In this document: positions 9,570-20,766 of the stretch, in pieces
Position numbering within the stretch: the first letter of the stretch is position 1
Layout: each line of letters begins with the position of its first letter
NCBI GenBank assembly: GCA_014281115.1
Contig: JACONQ010000007.1
Location: forward strand, 2,914,001 to 2,978,000
Direction: 5' to 3'
DNA: 64,000 nt
Source: Laburnicola sp. R22_1
Taxonomy: Eukaryota > Ascomycota > Dothideomycetes > Pleosporales > Didymosphaeriaceae
The notes under the pieces: model-generated
What the model saw: the letters and a program-made list of their open reading frames with translations, nothing else
What the model was told of the DNA's origin: nothing
Databases searched by the model: none
Made by a program: the position numbers and the translations under genes

Positions 9570-10832
9570 TGTGATGGAGGCAGGTCGTGGGGTAGCGCCC
9601 TGTCGACGGGTAGCAGGCAGGCTCGTGTCCGCAGCGGGGCCGCACCGCACTGGCGCCATCGCTTTCCACCCACCAAGGCCGATCCTCCCCAATTCACATC
9701 CAAAAAAGTCTCCTCCTCCACCGCCCTACCAAAGCGCGTCACCCGGGCCTCCTCCAAACTCTCGCCGAAGCCCGTCATCCAGCCCTCCTCCAATCCCTCG
9801 CCGAAGCCCGCTATCCAGCCCTCCACCCCGCCATCGCACCATGCCGAAGCCAATGCCACCTCGACGACAGCCCAGGCCGGCATCCTCAAGAATAGCATAA
9901 CGTGTGAGAGGACCTCGACAAATGAGGAATTCGCGGAATGCTCCTTGCACTACAAACTTCCCAACGCCTCGTACGCCAAGACCCGGGTTACCATTCCCCC
10001 AAATGCTTTGGGCACCGGGCCCAGCGTCACCATCGTCCCGCGCAAAGATGGGTGGTGGCATGTCATCACAGAGTCAAATGTTCATCTAGAGCCCCGTATT
10101 GTCGAGGAACTCTTTGAAGCAGAAACTACGGCCGACCTCAAGGCACCACCTGAGACAAAACGTGTTCGGATAAGGTCCCAGGAAGCTTCCGAGCCCAGCG
10201 TCACCATCCTTTCGAGCAAAGATGCGCCGTGGGAAATTGTCACACAGTCAAATGGTCCTTCAGAGCCTGGTATTGTTGAGGAACTCCTTGAACCAGAAAC
10301 CACAGCCGACCTCAAGACACTACCCGAGCCAAAACGTGTGCGGATAAGGTCCCCTGAACGTTCCGACCAAGATGCTCAGCGCGGAAAGGCTAAGCGCGCG
10401 AAAACCCTCGGATCGATCCACGCCTACTGCAATGGTGGAAAGCGCTCGAGCCAGCGCTTGAAAGCACTCGGCACAGCTTCGACCATTTCCCCCCAGGTTT
10501 CAATCCCATCGAGCGACAGCGACAGTACTGCCGTGGTGGCCGCTGGAACTGATCCCGAACTTGCCGCCCAACGTTTGGATAGAGCTATCGCTAAGGCGGC
10601 TAGGGTGCATGACGAGGTAATTTCGGACAGCAGAAGCACTCCTGAGTTTCGGACCACCCAGTCTCCAGTCACGAAGGGACCAGTCAAGAAGGCTGTGGGT
10701 ACTGTCGCTGAGGCGGCTAGCGTGCGTGACGAGGTCATTTCCGACACCAGAAGCACCCATGAGCCTCCGACCACCCGGTCTTCAGTCAAGAAGGGTCCGG
10801 CGAGGAAGGCTGCGGGTAGGAGACGGAAGTGA
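9570..10832 (+). CDS. Hypothetical basic, internally duplicated protein; first exon not found
   Basis: One frame is open for 420 codons (TGA at 9567, stop at 10830-10832) but contains no ATG at all, so the start must lie in an upstream exon or the gene is broken. The N-terminal half is Pro/Ser/Lys-rich. Two tandem copies of a 58-residue unit (10020-10193 and 10194-10367) share SVTI, EELxExETTADLK and KRVRIRS, followed by a Lys/Arg stretch and two 39-residue units (about 10596 and 10713) sharing RDEVISDxRST and ending in Lys-rich KKGPARKAAGRRRK. The composition suggests a disordered, nucleic-acid- or chromatin-binding protein; this is inference. No known domain is seen. Confidence 0.55.
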   Translation, partial: CDGGRSWGSALSTGSRQARVRSGAAPHWRHRFPPTKADPPQFTSKKVSSSTALPKRVTRASSKLSPKPVIQPSSNPSPKPAIQPSTPPSHHAEANATSTTAQAGILKNSITCERTSTNEEFAECSLHYKLPNASYAKTRVTIPPNALGTGPSVTIVPRKDGWWHVITESNVHLEPRIVEELFEAETTADLKAPPETKRVRIRSQEASEPSVTILSSKDAPWEIVTQSNGPSEPGIVEELLEPETTADLKTLPEPKRVRIRSPERSDQDAQRGKAKRAKTLGSIHAYCNGGKRSSQRLKALGTASTISPQVSIPSSDSDSTAVVAAGTDPELAAQRLDRAIAKAARVHDEVISDSRSTPEFRTTQSPVTKGPVKKAVGTVAEAASVRDEVISDTRSTHEPPTTRSSVKKGPARKAAGRRRK

Positions 10833-10966
10833 AGTACGCACACATGTATGAGGGCAATTGTACACTGCTCCGACCGCGGAGACGTCTGCACGATATCTGT
10901 GGAAAATAAGAGACTTTGTGTAGACATGGGTGGGGAGTACATGTATTGTAGCCACGTGACTTACGT

Positions 10967-10988
10967 CAGAGGTGGTGTGTGTAGAAGG
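10967..10988 (+). repeat. 22-bp direct repeat, left copy
   Basis: This 22-mer (CAGAGGTGG... to ...GTAGAAGG) is identical to 16104-16125. TTGTAGCC precedes both copies, with 14 extra bases on the left. Together they bracket the 5.1-kb transposon block and may be the starts of two LTR copies or traces of one target. Confidence 0.7.
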
Positions 10989-11064
10989 CAGAGCTGGCAA
11001 CAATCGAACCAATCACAACCGATCCCAATATCGGCTATTGCCGATATATTGGCAATCACGATTA

Positions 11065-12913
11065 ACATGGATGGCAAGCGAGCGGCGCAGGCAAGCGAGC
11101 GGCGCACCCCATCAACTTTTCGCACCTTTGAAGTCGCGCAGCTCAACCACAATATAATATACTATATAGATTTTGATACAATAGATTAAGCAGTATTTAA
11201 AGTATCTTTTTTGCACGTACGTGAGTTATGCCCAAGCTCTCTGCACCTTGTGCAGCGCGCCAGAGCCTGGCGGCTCAGGCCTAATCGCTCTCCACTTTGA
11301 CGCTGTTCATGCTCTATCTACTAGTCAGCCGCCTTTTAAGCAAGTATATTCTCTCCCTCTCCCTTTATTAAGGTCCCCTACTTCTGTATCCGCTTCTTTT
11401 TGCGCTGTCTACGCTTAGTTGCTGCCTCATTAGCTCTCTTAAGGCTAGTAATCCGATCGCGCATAAGCTCAGCTAAGAGCATCATTACTTCAGCACCCTT
11501 CTTAAGTTAATTAATCGCCTGAATAATAGAGGCAGGCGAGGAGCTCTTGTGCCGTTGAACGCGCTCACGGATTAGAGTTGATTGAGCCTCAAGCTCACGT
11601 ATGTTGCTCAGCGTTTTGGCTTCCCAGAGAGCCTCTGGCAGAGCAGCTGGTGAAGGCGTACGAAGCTGCACATCCAGCTTTGACAGAACAGCTTCAGGCT
11701 GGAGAGGAACAAGGCCTGCGCCTCAAAAGGCTGAACAGATATTAGCTAATGTAAATAATTGCTCAAAGGCTGTCTTAAAGGCTGGCAGGAATTCAAGCTT
11801 CGTAATATAGTTAATGTAGTTACAGATCAGAGCCTCAACCTCTCAGCTGTACGCGCGCTTTAACAGCGAGAAGCAGCCCACATCAAGTGGCTGCAGCAGA
11901 TGCGAGGAGTAAGGCGGCATGCAGAGCGTGTAGATGTTGTTCTCCTTACAGAGCTGTTGAAATTCAAGAGAGTGGTAGCTCGCATGGCCATCAAGAATAA
12001 GCAGCCTACGCGTGCCAACAATCCGGGTCTCTGTATACTTAATAAAGTGCTTTAGCCACTCAACTCCAAGCTCGTTCGTCGTCCAGCCGTTGTCGCTAAG
12101 AGATATAGCCCAATCGCGCGGGATATCCTCCTCGTACCAAGCAGATAGGTGGTGCTGGCCAGCAAAGATAATAAACGGTGGGATAGCCCAGCCAGCAGCG
12201 TTGATTGCTTGGACAAGTGTCACCCACTCGCGGTTCCCAGGCTGGACAGCCTTTGGCCGGCCTCTCCTCTCTAACCCTGTAACAACGAGCTAAGTCGTAA
12301 TCTTGCCCATCATAAAGCCAGCCTCATCAAAATTGTAGACGTCCTCATCGCAGATACCGTACCTGGCCTTAGTCTGCTCTACAAGCTTGAACCAGGCGCT
12401 AATTAGGATAGGATCCTCACAGAGAGCTCTCTGTCTATCGTAGGCTCAGTTAAAACACGTCTTAAGAGAGTCTGTACGCCTAACAAAGTTGGCTGGCCAC
12501 TTCTGTCCAACCTGGCCTGCGCCGCGCGCAGCTAGCAGCTTATCTGCCATATCGCGAATTGCTAAGTAGGTAGGCGAAAATCCACGTAGGTCCAGATCAA
12601 GTATATGACGAATTATCACCTCCTCTTCTAGCTAGGTAAGCTTCTTCGAGTTGGGCTGGCAATCGCGTCGCGTAGGTCTCCCAGCGCGTCAGCGGCAGAG
12701 CGTTGTTTCAGGTACATTATAGACTGCTGCAGCAGCTCAGTTGCTTTGGATCTAGCTAGTATTAATTAAAAAGATAGCAAGCTGAACATCTGCTTCCTTT
12801 AAAGCCATTTAAGTGTTGTGGCGTGGAGTTGTTGTAGGACGCGTTTAGAGCGGGTGCGAAAGTTGATGGGGTGCGCCGCTCGCTTGCCTGCGCCGCTCGC
12901 TTGCCATCCATGT
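11065..12913 (-). mobile_element. Complete Fot1/pogo-family DNA transposon
   Basis: Terminal inverted repeats of about 50 bp begin ACATGGATGGCAAGCG at 11065 and end with its complement at 12913. A TA target duplication is present at 11063-11064 and 12914-12915. Each TIR contains the 17-mer GGCAAGCGAGCGGCGCA twice in tandem. The length of 1849 bp matches the Fot1 group. The transposase lies on the minus strand and is degenerate. The element sits inside a Copia remnant that resumes with RT sequence at 12916. Confidence 0.93.
11230..12810 (-). pseudogene. Fot1/pogo transposase (HTH plus DDE_1), broken
   Basis: Read on the minus strand: an N-terminal helix-turn-helix region (VYNVPETTL), a CENP-B-like segment (DLDLRGFSPTYLAIRDMADK), then the DDE catalytic core: YNFDEAGFMMG (first Asp), [31 protein letters not shown] (second Asp) and [19 protein letters not shown]. 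The longest open piece is 11843-12223. About ten TAG/TAA stops, nearly all at Gln codons, interrupt the rest. The enzyme would cut and paste the element at TA sites; this copy cannot. The length of about 530 codons is normal for Fot1. Confidence 0.88.
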
Positions 12914-12915
12914 TA

Positions 12916-13345
12916 CAAATTTAAAGCTCAACTAGTTATCCAAGAAGATTTGCAGCAAGACTGGGGCGACACATACGCAGCTACACTAGCTGCGAAGATC
13001 TTCCGATGCCTTAACGCCCTGGCAGCAGCCTTCGACCTAGATCTATACTAGTACGATGTACTCAATGTCTTTCTCAATGCGGAGCTCGATCGACTTACCT
13101 ACGTACGCTGTCCAGAAGGATACAATAAAGAACTTAGAAAACTGCTAGAGCTTAAGCGCGCTCTATACGGACTCTATAACGCGCCGCGACTATGGTATAA
13201 GCATCTCACTGCAACGCTTAAGAAGATGGGACTAAGATTAGTGCCTAGAGTGCCCTATCTATACAGTAGTAACTAGCTTATCGTCTTTTTCTTTGTTAAT
13301 AATATAGTGGTAGCTGTATCCTGCAGCAATTAAGACGCATACCGT
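12916..13345 (+). pseudogene. Copia reverse transcriptase fragment, plus strand
   Basis: It begins right after the Fot1 element with YKFKAQLVIQEDLQ, WGDTYAATLAAKIF, YDVLNVFLNAELDRL and LKRALYGLYNAPRLWY, the standard Copia RT blocks. The catalytic box reads FFVNNIVVA where YVDD is expected: both Asp lost by G-to-A. Only the first part of RT is present; no integrase or gag sequence lies on the left side of Fot1, so the fragment was already rearranged when Fot1 landed. It differs from the RT at 4110. Confidence 0.85.
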
Positions 13346-13518
13346 CTATTTAATAGATAGCTAAGATATAAGGGATAAGTAGGGTAGCAATTAGGAATAA
13401 GAGACTAAGTTGATTATAACAAGCTAAACAGAGAAACTGCTTAAGTAGCAGAATTGTAATTAGCAACTAGTCTACATTAGGTTAGTAGTATTATGCGATA
13501 TCGTACTCCACACTAACA

Positions 13519-16100
13519 CACCTCCTATAGCACAAAGGTAGCAAAGTGCTGTAAAGTATAACAAAGCAAAATAAGTAAATAGAGGGCCTCTAGGGCACCT
13601 CCCTAGAAAGAACTCTATTAGGTAATAATAGATGTGACAAACTTATCCTCTAAACTAATAACTTATTAGCGGATATTGGTTATTCCTAATTGCTACAAGA
13701 ATCGCTCGTGCTTGCTACTATTAGAGAGAGACTTTATTAATCCATCAGCGGGCATATTAGTAGTTCCTATCCAGGTAACGTCAATATTCCTGGCTTTAAC
13801 TTGCTCGCAGATCCATATCTAATATACTTTAATATATCTAAGCTTTATATTAAGCTTTTCTTTGTCCTTGTTAGTAATAGAGACTATTTGCTAGTTATCA
13901 CAGTACAACATAGGTCGAACCTCTAGATTAAACCCAATAGCTTCAAAGGTGTTTATCCACCAGGATAACTTAGTGCCAGTAGTTAATAGGGCAAACAGTT
14001 CGGTCTTAGTAGTTAATTTAGTAACAGATCTTATGATTTTTGCCTTCTAATTAATAACCATACCATAGAGCTTAAACACATAGGCGAATAAGCTTCGAGT
14101 AGTATTAGGATTGTTAGCAAACGCGGCATTAGAGGCACTAAAGAACAACAACTCCTTAGCTTCCTTATTGTTAATTTAACTAATATAGTTGGCGTTCTTA
14201 GAGTGTGCTGTTGTTGCTCCAATTGCCCAGAATTAAAAGTTGTATAAGTATTGCCACACAGACTTAATAGTAGCAAGATGCTTTTAGCTTAGATTGTTTA
14301 GATAGCGGGCAAGTATTGAGTGCGCTTTTGCCACATCAGGCCGGGTGAAATATAAGATAAAGCCAAGGCATCCAACTAGGATCTAATATAGGCGGGTGCG
14401 CTCCGCGTTAGGTTTATCTGTACTTAGGGGGAGATAAGACTCGCGCAGAGGGACCTTAGGGTGTTGGCTGCCCTAAAGGAGATTGTGGTTGTGGCAGACT
14501 TTTGCGATATAGGAGTCTTGAATTATCTAGACTTTGCCTTTCGCATAGTCTCTAATAATGCGTATCCCTAGAAACTAGCATAGTTCTCCTAAGCTTTGTG
14601 TCTTGTATTATTTCGTGAACTCGCGTTAAAACTGTTAATAATATTATTAATCGCCTTTATGGAAAAGGACAACAATATTATCTATGTAATAGAATAGTAT
14701 TAGCTTGCCATTAGTGAATAGGCAAGGGATACCCTTAACTTAAGTAAAGCCTATATTAACAAGGGTCTTCTTTAGGTGTTTATGCCACAGCGCTAGGGCA
14801 TCCTTAAGCCTATACAGTGCTTAGCGTAGTCGCATCATATTGCCTAGTCTGTCTTGGAACCCATCTGGAGTCCAGACGTAACAGAGTTAGGCTAGGTACG
14901 CGTTAAGGAAAGTATTCTTAACGTCGTACTAGTAGGCAAGGAGTCCAAAGGCGCACATAATAGCGATAAGGAAGCGGAGCGTTTGAGCCGCGAGGGTGGC
15001 TGCGTAGGTATCATCCCAAGTCGTCTGCAAATCTCCTCTCACAACTAGTCGAGCTTTGTAGCTAGTTAAGTAGCTATCAGCATCGAACTTGTACGTGAAA
15101 ACCCACATTAGCGGCAGGGTCTTAGCATCTAGGTACTTCTTTACGTTATCTTTTACCTTTTTAAATACACCTTTGTAAAGCTGCTCCTCAATCTCCTTGT
15201 CTGCAGCAGCGAACCACTTATTAGCATTAGGGCGGGATTTGACCTCAGCCTAGTTCTTTGGTGGCAGCGGCAGTTGATCACAGTGAACCTTTAACTCTTT
15301 ATTTAGGGGCAGTTGCACAATTGCCGTAGCAAACGTTTGCCAGTACAGAGAAGCGTGCGTACTGAAATAGTCCCTAGGCGTATCGTCTCCTCTACCACCT
15401 CCCTAACAACAGGACCCTAGAACGATATTGTCTGCAGCAATATTAGGGTTTGTCCATCTTAGAGCGTTATTCTAATAGCGGTTTGGCGCAGTATCTCCAG
15501 AAGCAATCTCTCTCCAGCCTTTTAGTTAAGAACAATTATAAGTGCTAGGTACTAGTATCTCTTAGGGTGTAAGTAATCCTTCATAGGCCTCCTATTAAAT
15601 CTGCTCTTCGGCATCATCTGGCCCAGTAGCCTCTTCTTCTTAATCCTTAACATCATCCTCAACTGTATGTTGACGATGTGTTATATCACGATGGATCTGC
15701 TCGATAACGGGATCTTCCTCCTCGTCCGATGAATCGATATTAAGGACTCTGACTACGCGTCGTATCTCCTCCGTCATAGGCTCAAGTTGTAGAGCCGAGT
15801 AGCGTTGGTCTCGTACGAAGACAACATCACGTGTTCGAACAACACTATCAGCTCCAGGAACCCATACACAGAAGATATTCGTTCCTTCGTATCCAACTAG
15901 CCATCCAGTAATCGACCTTGACTCAAGCTTGTCACCTTTGGCCACCTTAGTATTACAGAATAGGGCTTTAGCACCAATAACGTCTATGTATGTAAGAGAC
16001 GGCTTCACCTTGCGTATATATTCATAGGGCGTCTTCTAGTTAAGAATCTCTGTTGGCAATCAATTGAGGATGTAAATGGCCGTTAGGCATAACTTGTTGT
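13519..16100 (-). mobile_element. Copia element remnant, minus strand, 5'-truncated
   Basis: Minus strand, from high to low coordinates: end of the integrase core (about 16040-16090), integrase C-terminus (15640-16008; GAKALFCNTKVAKGD, VVRTRDVVFV), RT with a YIDNIVVLF box (about 14660-14700, one Asp changed to Asn), and RNase H with YCDNQQIVSI (about 13890-13915) and PADGL near 13745. A polypurine-like TATAGGAGGTG is followed by TGTTAGTGTGG at 13519 downwards, the likely start of the 3' LTR, which then runs toward about 13400. Gag, protease and most of the integrase are missing. Many TAG/TAA stops. Confidence 0.85.
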
Positions 16101-16103
16101 AGC

Positions 16104-16125
16104 CAGAGGTGGTGTGTGTAGAAGG
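16104..16125 (+). repeat. 22-bp direct repeat, right copy
   Basis: Identical to 10967-10988 and located just beyond the truncated end of the minus-strand Copia. Confidence 0.7.
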
Positions 16126-17480
16126 TTCCATTCAGGTGCACAGACCACTACCCTCAAGATAAAGCTCTCGCCCTCTCCTTTCTTCCTCGGTAGACTCCTC
16201 ACTCCACTCTCTTTTCTGCAAATAGCAATACAGCTTGTTGTCCTCATATGCCTGCCCGCCCACATGTATACATATACGTATTTTGTTTTTCTCCTTTGGC
16301 TATTCCCACCAGGAGGGAGGGAGTATATAATGATATCATGAAAAAATTCCGACTGCTCTGGATTGGAGCATGATATGTTGTAGTTTGGTCCCGGTATTTG
16401 GGGTGGGATGTACTATACCATCCACTACTCCTCTCTCTCTCTCTCTCTCTCTTAGCACTACTATACCTCCCTACCTACCTACGCAATTATCTCCGCAAAT
16501 CGCCTCCCCCACCCCCCCACAAAACCATCCCCGTCCAATGCTAACACCTCTACACTCCTAATAACACACTATACAAACTGTATTTATACTTCTTACTATA
16601 TAGCTAGAAGGAACTCAACTCCTAAAATAAAAAAGGTTATAGGGGTATTTGTAGGAAGTGTTTTACTGGAGGGGGGTTATAGACGTAGATTTTGACTGGA
16701 CTGGGTTGCGTTGCGTATACATGCTCACTCATCGCGATGCCCGCTCGAGCTACTCAATTCTGGTGACGATGTTATGTTTATGGCCAAGTCTTGTTGGGAA
16801 GATGGCTGCATGGTTAGTATGGCTGTTGTGGGGGGTAGATGTAGGGAAGAAGGAATGACTCATTCGTTTAGCTATCGTGAGAATGCATTATGTAGCACGC
16901 TAGGATGGTGGGCTGGTTGGTGGTGGAGCAAATGCTGGCTTTTACCTAGCAAAGGGAACGGGGCTCGGAAGTTTTGTAGTATATGGTAATTGGGCGGACA
17001 TAGTTGTTCTCGGCGTTGATCAATCGATTACCGAGACTAGAGGAATGTAGCACAACCGGATTGGCTACGATTGGCGATGGGGGTGAAGATTGTGGGGGGC
17101 AGGGACGATCCTGGCAAAGAAGCGGCGAGGGACGGGACCCAATGAAGATTCCAGTCTGTCTGGGAGGGGGGAAGAGGGAAAAGCATTGGAAGTCAGCGAC
17201 GGGATAATAAATATGGAGGTACTGTCATCGTAGAAGTATCTCGACTACCAGACGTTCACAATACTGCGCATGGAGACAGCATCAAAACGACTCTCACCTC
17301 CGCCCCGGCCTTAACTTCCTGCCTACCCTACTCGCAGGACACCCTGCGCCCAACCATCAACCCAATATGCCGCCCTCGCTCGCTCTCATATCCGTGGTTT
17401 ACGAACACAATTGCGATGGGAATCGCATCGAATGGTATACCCGCCAAGGTCTAAGCTACACTTTCCAGGAGAAAGCGGGA
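16126..17480. other. Intergenic; microsatellite, no gene seen
   Basis: It contains a pyrimidine-rich stretch with GGCTATTCCCACCAGGAGGG at about 16297-16316 (resembling 36953-36972), a (CT)11 microsatellite at 16431-16452, and a 48-bp segment at 16570-16617 that recurs inverted at 43708-43753. Open frames are short and lack any domain. Confidence 0.5.
16431..16452. repeat. (CT)11 microsatellite
   Basis: Eleven uninterrupted CT dinucleotides. Confidence 0.95.
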
Positions 17481-20400
17481 TCGTGTGGCGTTATTTCCGT
17501 ACCTGGTCTTTGATGCCCCTAGACGGACGGCCCCAGACGACTCTTCGTGCACCAGCCTTCTGAGGCGTAGCCTTTTATCCGCACTGGGGCTCACTCTCGA
17601 TATCTCTTCCGGCATTGAGGTGCATTGCCCTTCTCTGAAGAGGCTCCACTCGTTAAACTGTACAATGCACTAGACTAGACTAGGGGCATTCTCAATTTCG
17701 GATCCGGCGTTGAGGGCTAACACCTGCGAGGCTCTGTCCGCGTCACCAGGGGCTGCGCTGTCGAATTTGGCTCTGGCATTGCAGTTTGTTACCAGCCTCA
17801 GCAGCGCACAATATAGGGTTACTGTTTTGTCGTGGCCCCTGGGAAGGATTGGGAGGTGCCTCCTTGTGCTGAAGCTGCAAGCCGCGGTGAACAATGTCCA
17901 GGCTGCGCGACGTCCATTCCTGTCCTCGCCGACGCTCAAAGCCTAAAGTTCGCCGTCGTCGACAATCTCTCGAATGCCACCAGGGTCAGTGAGTGGAACC
18001 CCTCGGGCGAGCGCGCTCAAATTGACGCGTCGATTACATTCGCGGAATACCTCTGCCCTCGACTGGTCGATATTCGCAGGTTCTTTGCCCAGGTATTTGT
18101 GGGTCGACGTCAAGTTACCTGTCCGCTTTCATCGATACGTGGATGGCTATTGTAAGGACCGGACCGATGGCCTATAATTCTCCCACGAAAACATCCTTGC
18201 GCTACGGAAGTCGTTGTCGATATAGAGGCCATACCCGGAAGCATAAAGCAAGTGTCCACCCATTTCCGTCGAAAGAGGTTGTTCAACAGGGACCACCGTA
18301 TCCTGGTCATTCATCTTTGCCTGGAGATCACTACCCTCATATACGAAGAGCAGAATAACAGCATGGGGGTGATGCTACAAAGCACTCTGCCCTCGCGACG
18401 ACAACGGACGCCAATGGGAGTACAGTCGTCGAGAGGATTTTTGGTCGTCTGAAAACCAGGATGGACTACCCTCCTCGCTGAGAGAATGTCTCGTTCCGAA
18501 AGATAGGCTGGCATACACAATGTTTTGCTCGTTTGAGCGTTAAACACATTGATGACTTCAGTTCCGAGATGCAGACACCAGCCTCGCACAAAGCCCTTCG
18601 AAGACGTGTTAGCCCGCCTTGAGGTCGTTGGGAAGGCATCATCGACCGCCGGACGACTCCCACCACAAGTTCAGCATGTCGGCACGCTGAGAAAAAGTAT
18701 GAGCCAAGTACCAAATCTCCTCAAAGTACGCTCGTTGCTCAGTTGAAACTTGTTGAGATCGCGCAGGATTATTTGTTCGCACATCCTTTGACTTAGCACT
18801 GCCTTCGTTGGTCCTCCTTTTGACTACGGCGATGTTTGGGGGTTCACTGACACCATATTCCGACGACGCGCTCCCTCATCGAACTGGGCCACATTTCTTC
18901 TTCGACTCACGTCTCTGTTCTGAAATTTATCATTACAGCCTGCACTGCGGCAGCACTCGCTTTTGTAGTACTTCCTACCCAACGCCGCCACCGATGGCAT
19001 TTGGATGCAAGATGTCGGTTTTTCTACTCCCTGCTCATGTCGGTAGACTTCGCTCGCTGTCTTGGAAGGCTCGAAAGATCCCGCCCTGAAAAGAACACGA
19101 CTGGCTATATCCATGGACGTGGCGCTTCACGCTGTGTCTCAATTTCTTCCTAATCCTTCTCGAAAAACTCGCTAGGCGATGTTGGAAGGCTCAACAGCGA
19201 CCTCGTCCCGATACAAAAGCATTATCTTCAAGGCCAGATGTTACCAGAATGACCAGAGCAAGAATCAGGTTCTTGGTCGCCCTGGACACTTTTATCTTCG
19301 CCCTGAGAGGAATGTCAGAGACAAGCCACTAGTCTTGTATTGAATCCGGCTTCTCTCCAGCTGTTTCGATTATGGCTTATCAATATCGCCATATCGAACG
19401 GGATTATCAAGGCACGTCTACCCTCAGTCAGCCGCATGGTATTGCCGCAATCAATATTGTCTCGGGGTATATACCCTTTCAAGAACATCTTCAATCCCGC
19501 GCCTCCATATCTGCTTCCGGTTCAGAGGAAAGCCCACTGCGGATGCTCGGGGAACATTTCTGGCGACTTGAGACGAAATGCGTTGGAACTTCTTGTCCTT
19601 CTGTGATGTCCCCTCGAGTATCATCATGCCAATGGATCTTTAACGGTCGCCTCGCCGATACGGGCCGTTTTCCTTCTTCTAACGTGGCCCATCTCCTGTT
19701 TGCTACTTGTTTGTACCGACGTCGTATCTCCTCTTTGTCCGGATACCGTCCTCTCGGGGCCTCGGGAGGAACCGGCGTTACCATTCGGATACAATATGCT
19801 TCGTCGTATTCGGTCTGGTCGATATACATCTGTGTCACCCGCTGGTTTACAACTGTTCATGCTCCTCTCTTTCATGGTTACGACTGAGACTTGGGATGTT
19901 CTTGTGCCCTGCTGCAGTACATCCGCCATGCTGAACATTGCAACGCCTGGTTCCCATCGTCTATCCGATTCCCCTACGTCCCTCCCTGAGCTATTCGAAC
20001 AAGTTCTATGCGTACCATGTACCGAGAGTGCGCGAAGTATTCTTTCACATAGTTCTATGTGTACCGCCGTTACGCCCCCTCGTGGGAGTTGTTTGTCTTT
20101 GTCGTTCTCCGGACTGTCGCCATGCATCCGTCTCCCTTATCCGATTACCTGCTTGGACACACCGCTGAACGGTTCCAGAAGGCGGGCACCGTGTCGCTTA
20201 CTCAGCTTTGATCGGGGGTCTTCGCCCGGAAGAGACGATGTCGCCATCGCGCAACTCACCGAATTTCACAATTCCAGCAAACTAGGGAGTGCTTGCCCAT
20301 CATCCACCTGGCGCCGTACGCCTGCCACACATCGGGACTCCTGACGCCGTCTGCCTTCCAGACTTGGCGCCGCCCGCCTGGCCCACATCCATATCGGCCT

Positions 20401-20766
20401 GCGCTTTCACGCTTTGCGAAGGTCATGGAGCAAATTAGCACGGCATATCCCTGCTTGTCGATGACCAGTGAGCGAATTAGAATGACACATCCCCTTGGCT
20501 AGGCCCAATATCGCCTCGTCGGGCGTGCTGCTCCAGGAAAGCTAACCCCAGAAGGGAAGAAGAAGCTCATGGCGCCGCTGAGGCTTTCCTTTCACGCTCA
20601 TTCCCACAGCCCCCCTCTCTAGATAATGCCTACTCGGCTGTCTTACCTTCGAAACTCGCCATCCGCAGCCCCTCTCAACCCGTAGGCATCGACAAGGCAA
20701 CCTGCGCTGTTCGGACGAAAACAGCACCTTATTCACCAAAGCATCGACAAGACGGCACCCCCAGCC
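17481..20766. other. No confident gene; GC-balanced, many stops
   Basis: Balanced composition, but all frames are short. The best candidate is an ATG frame at 19372-19887 (171 codons, plus) without a known domain; frames at 18252-18452 and 19700-20344 (plus) are also featureless. The region may be a decayed, un-RIPped gene. The 5' UTR and promoter of the gene at 20767 probably occupy the last 200 bases. Confidence 0.4.

Noticed and set aside
9172..9669. 165-codon minus-strand frame
   Set aside because: No domain, residue composition looks random, and it overlaps the beginning of the plus-strand frame at 9570.
19624..20344. Long frames on both strands (167 codons minus, 214 codons plus)
   Set aside because: They overlap each other, neither shows a motif, and the plus-strand protein has shadow-frame composition (Ser/Cys/Pro-rich).
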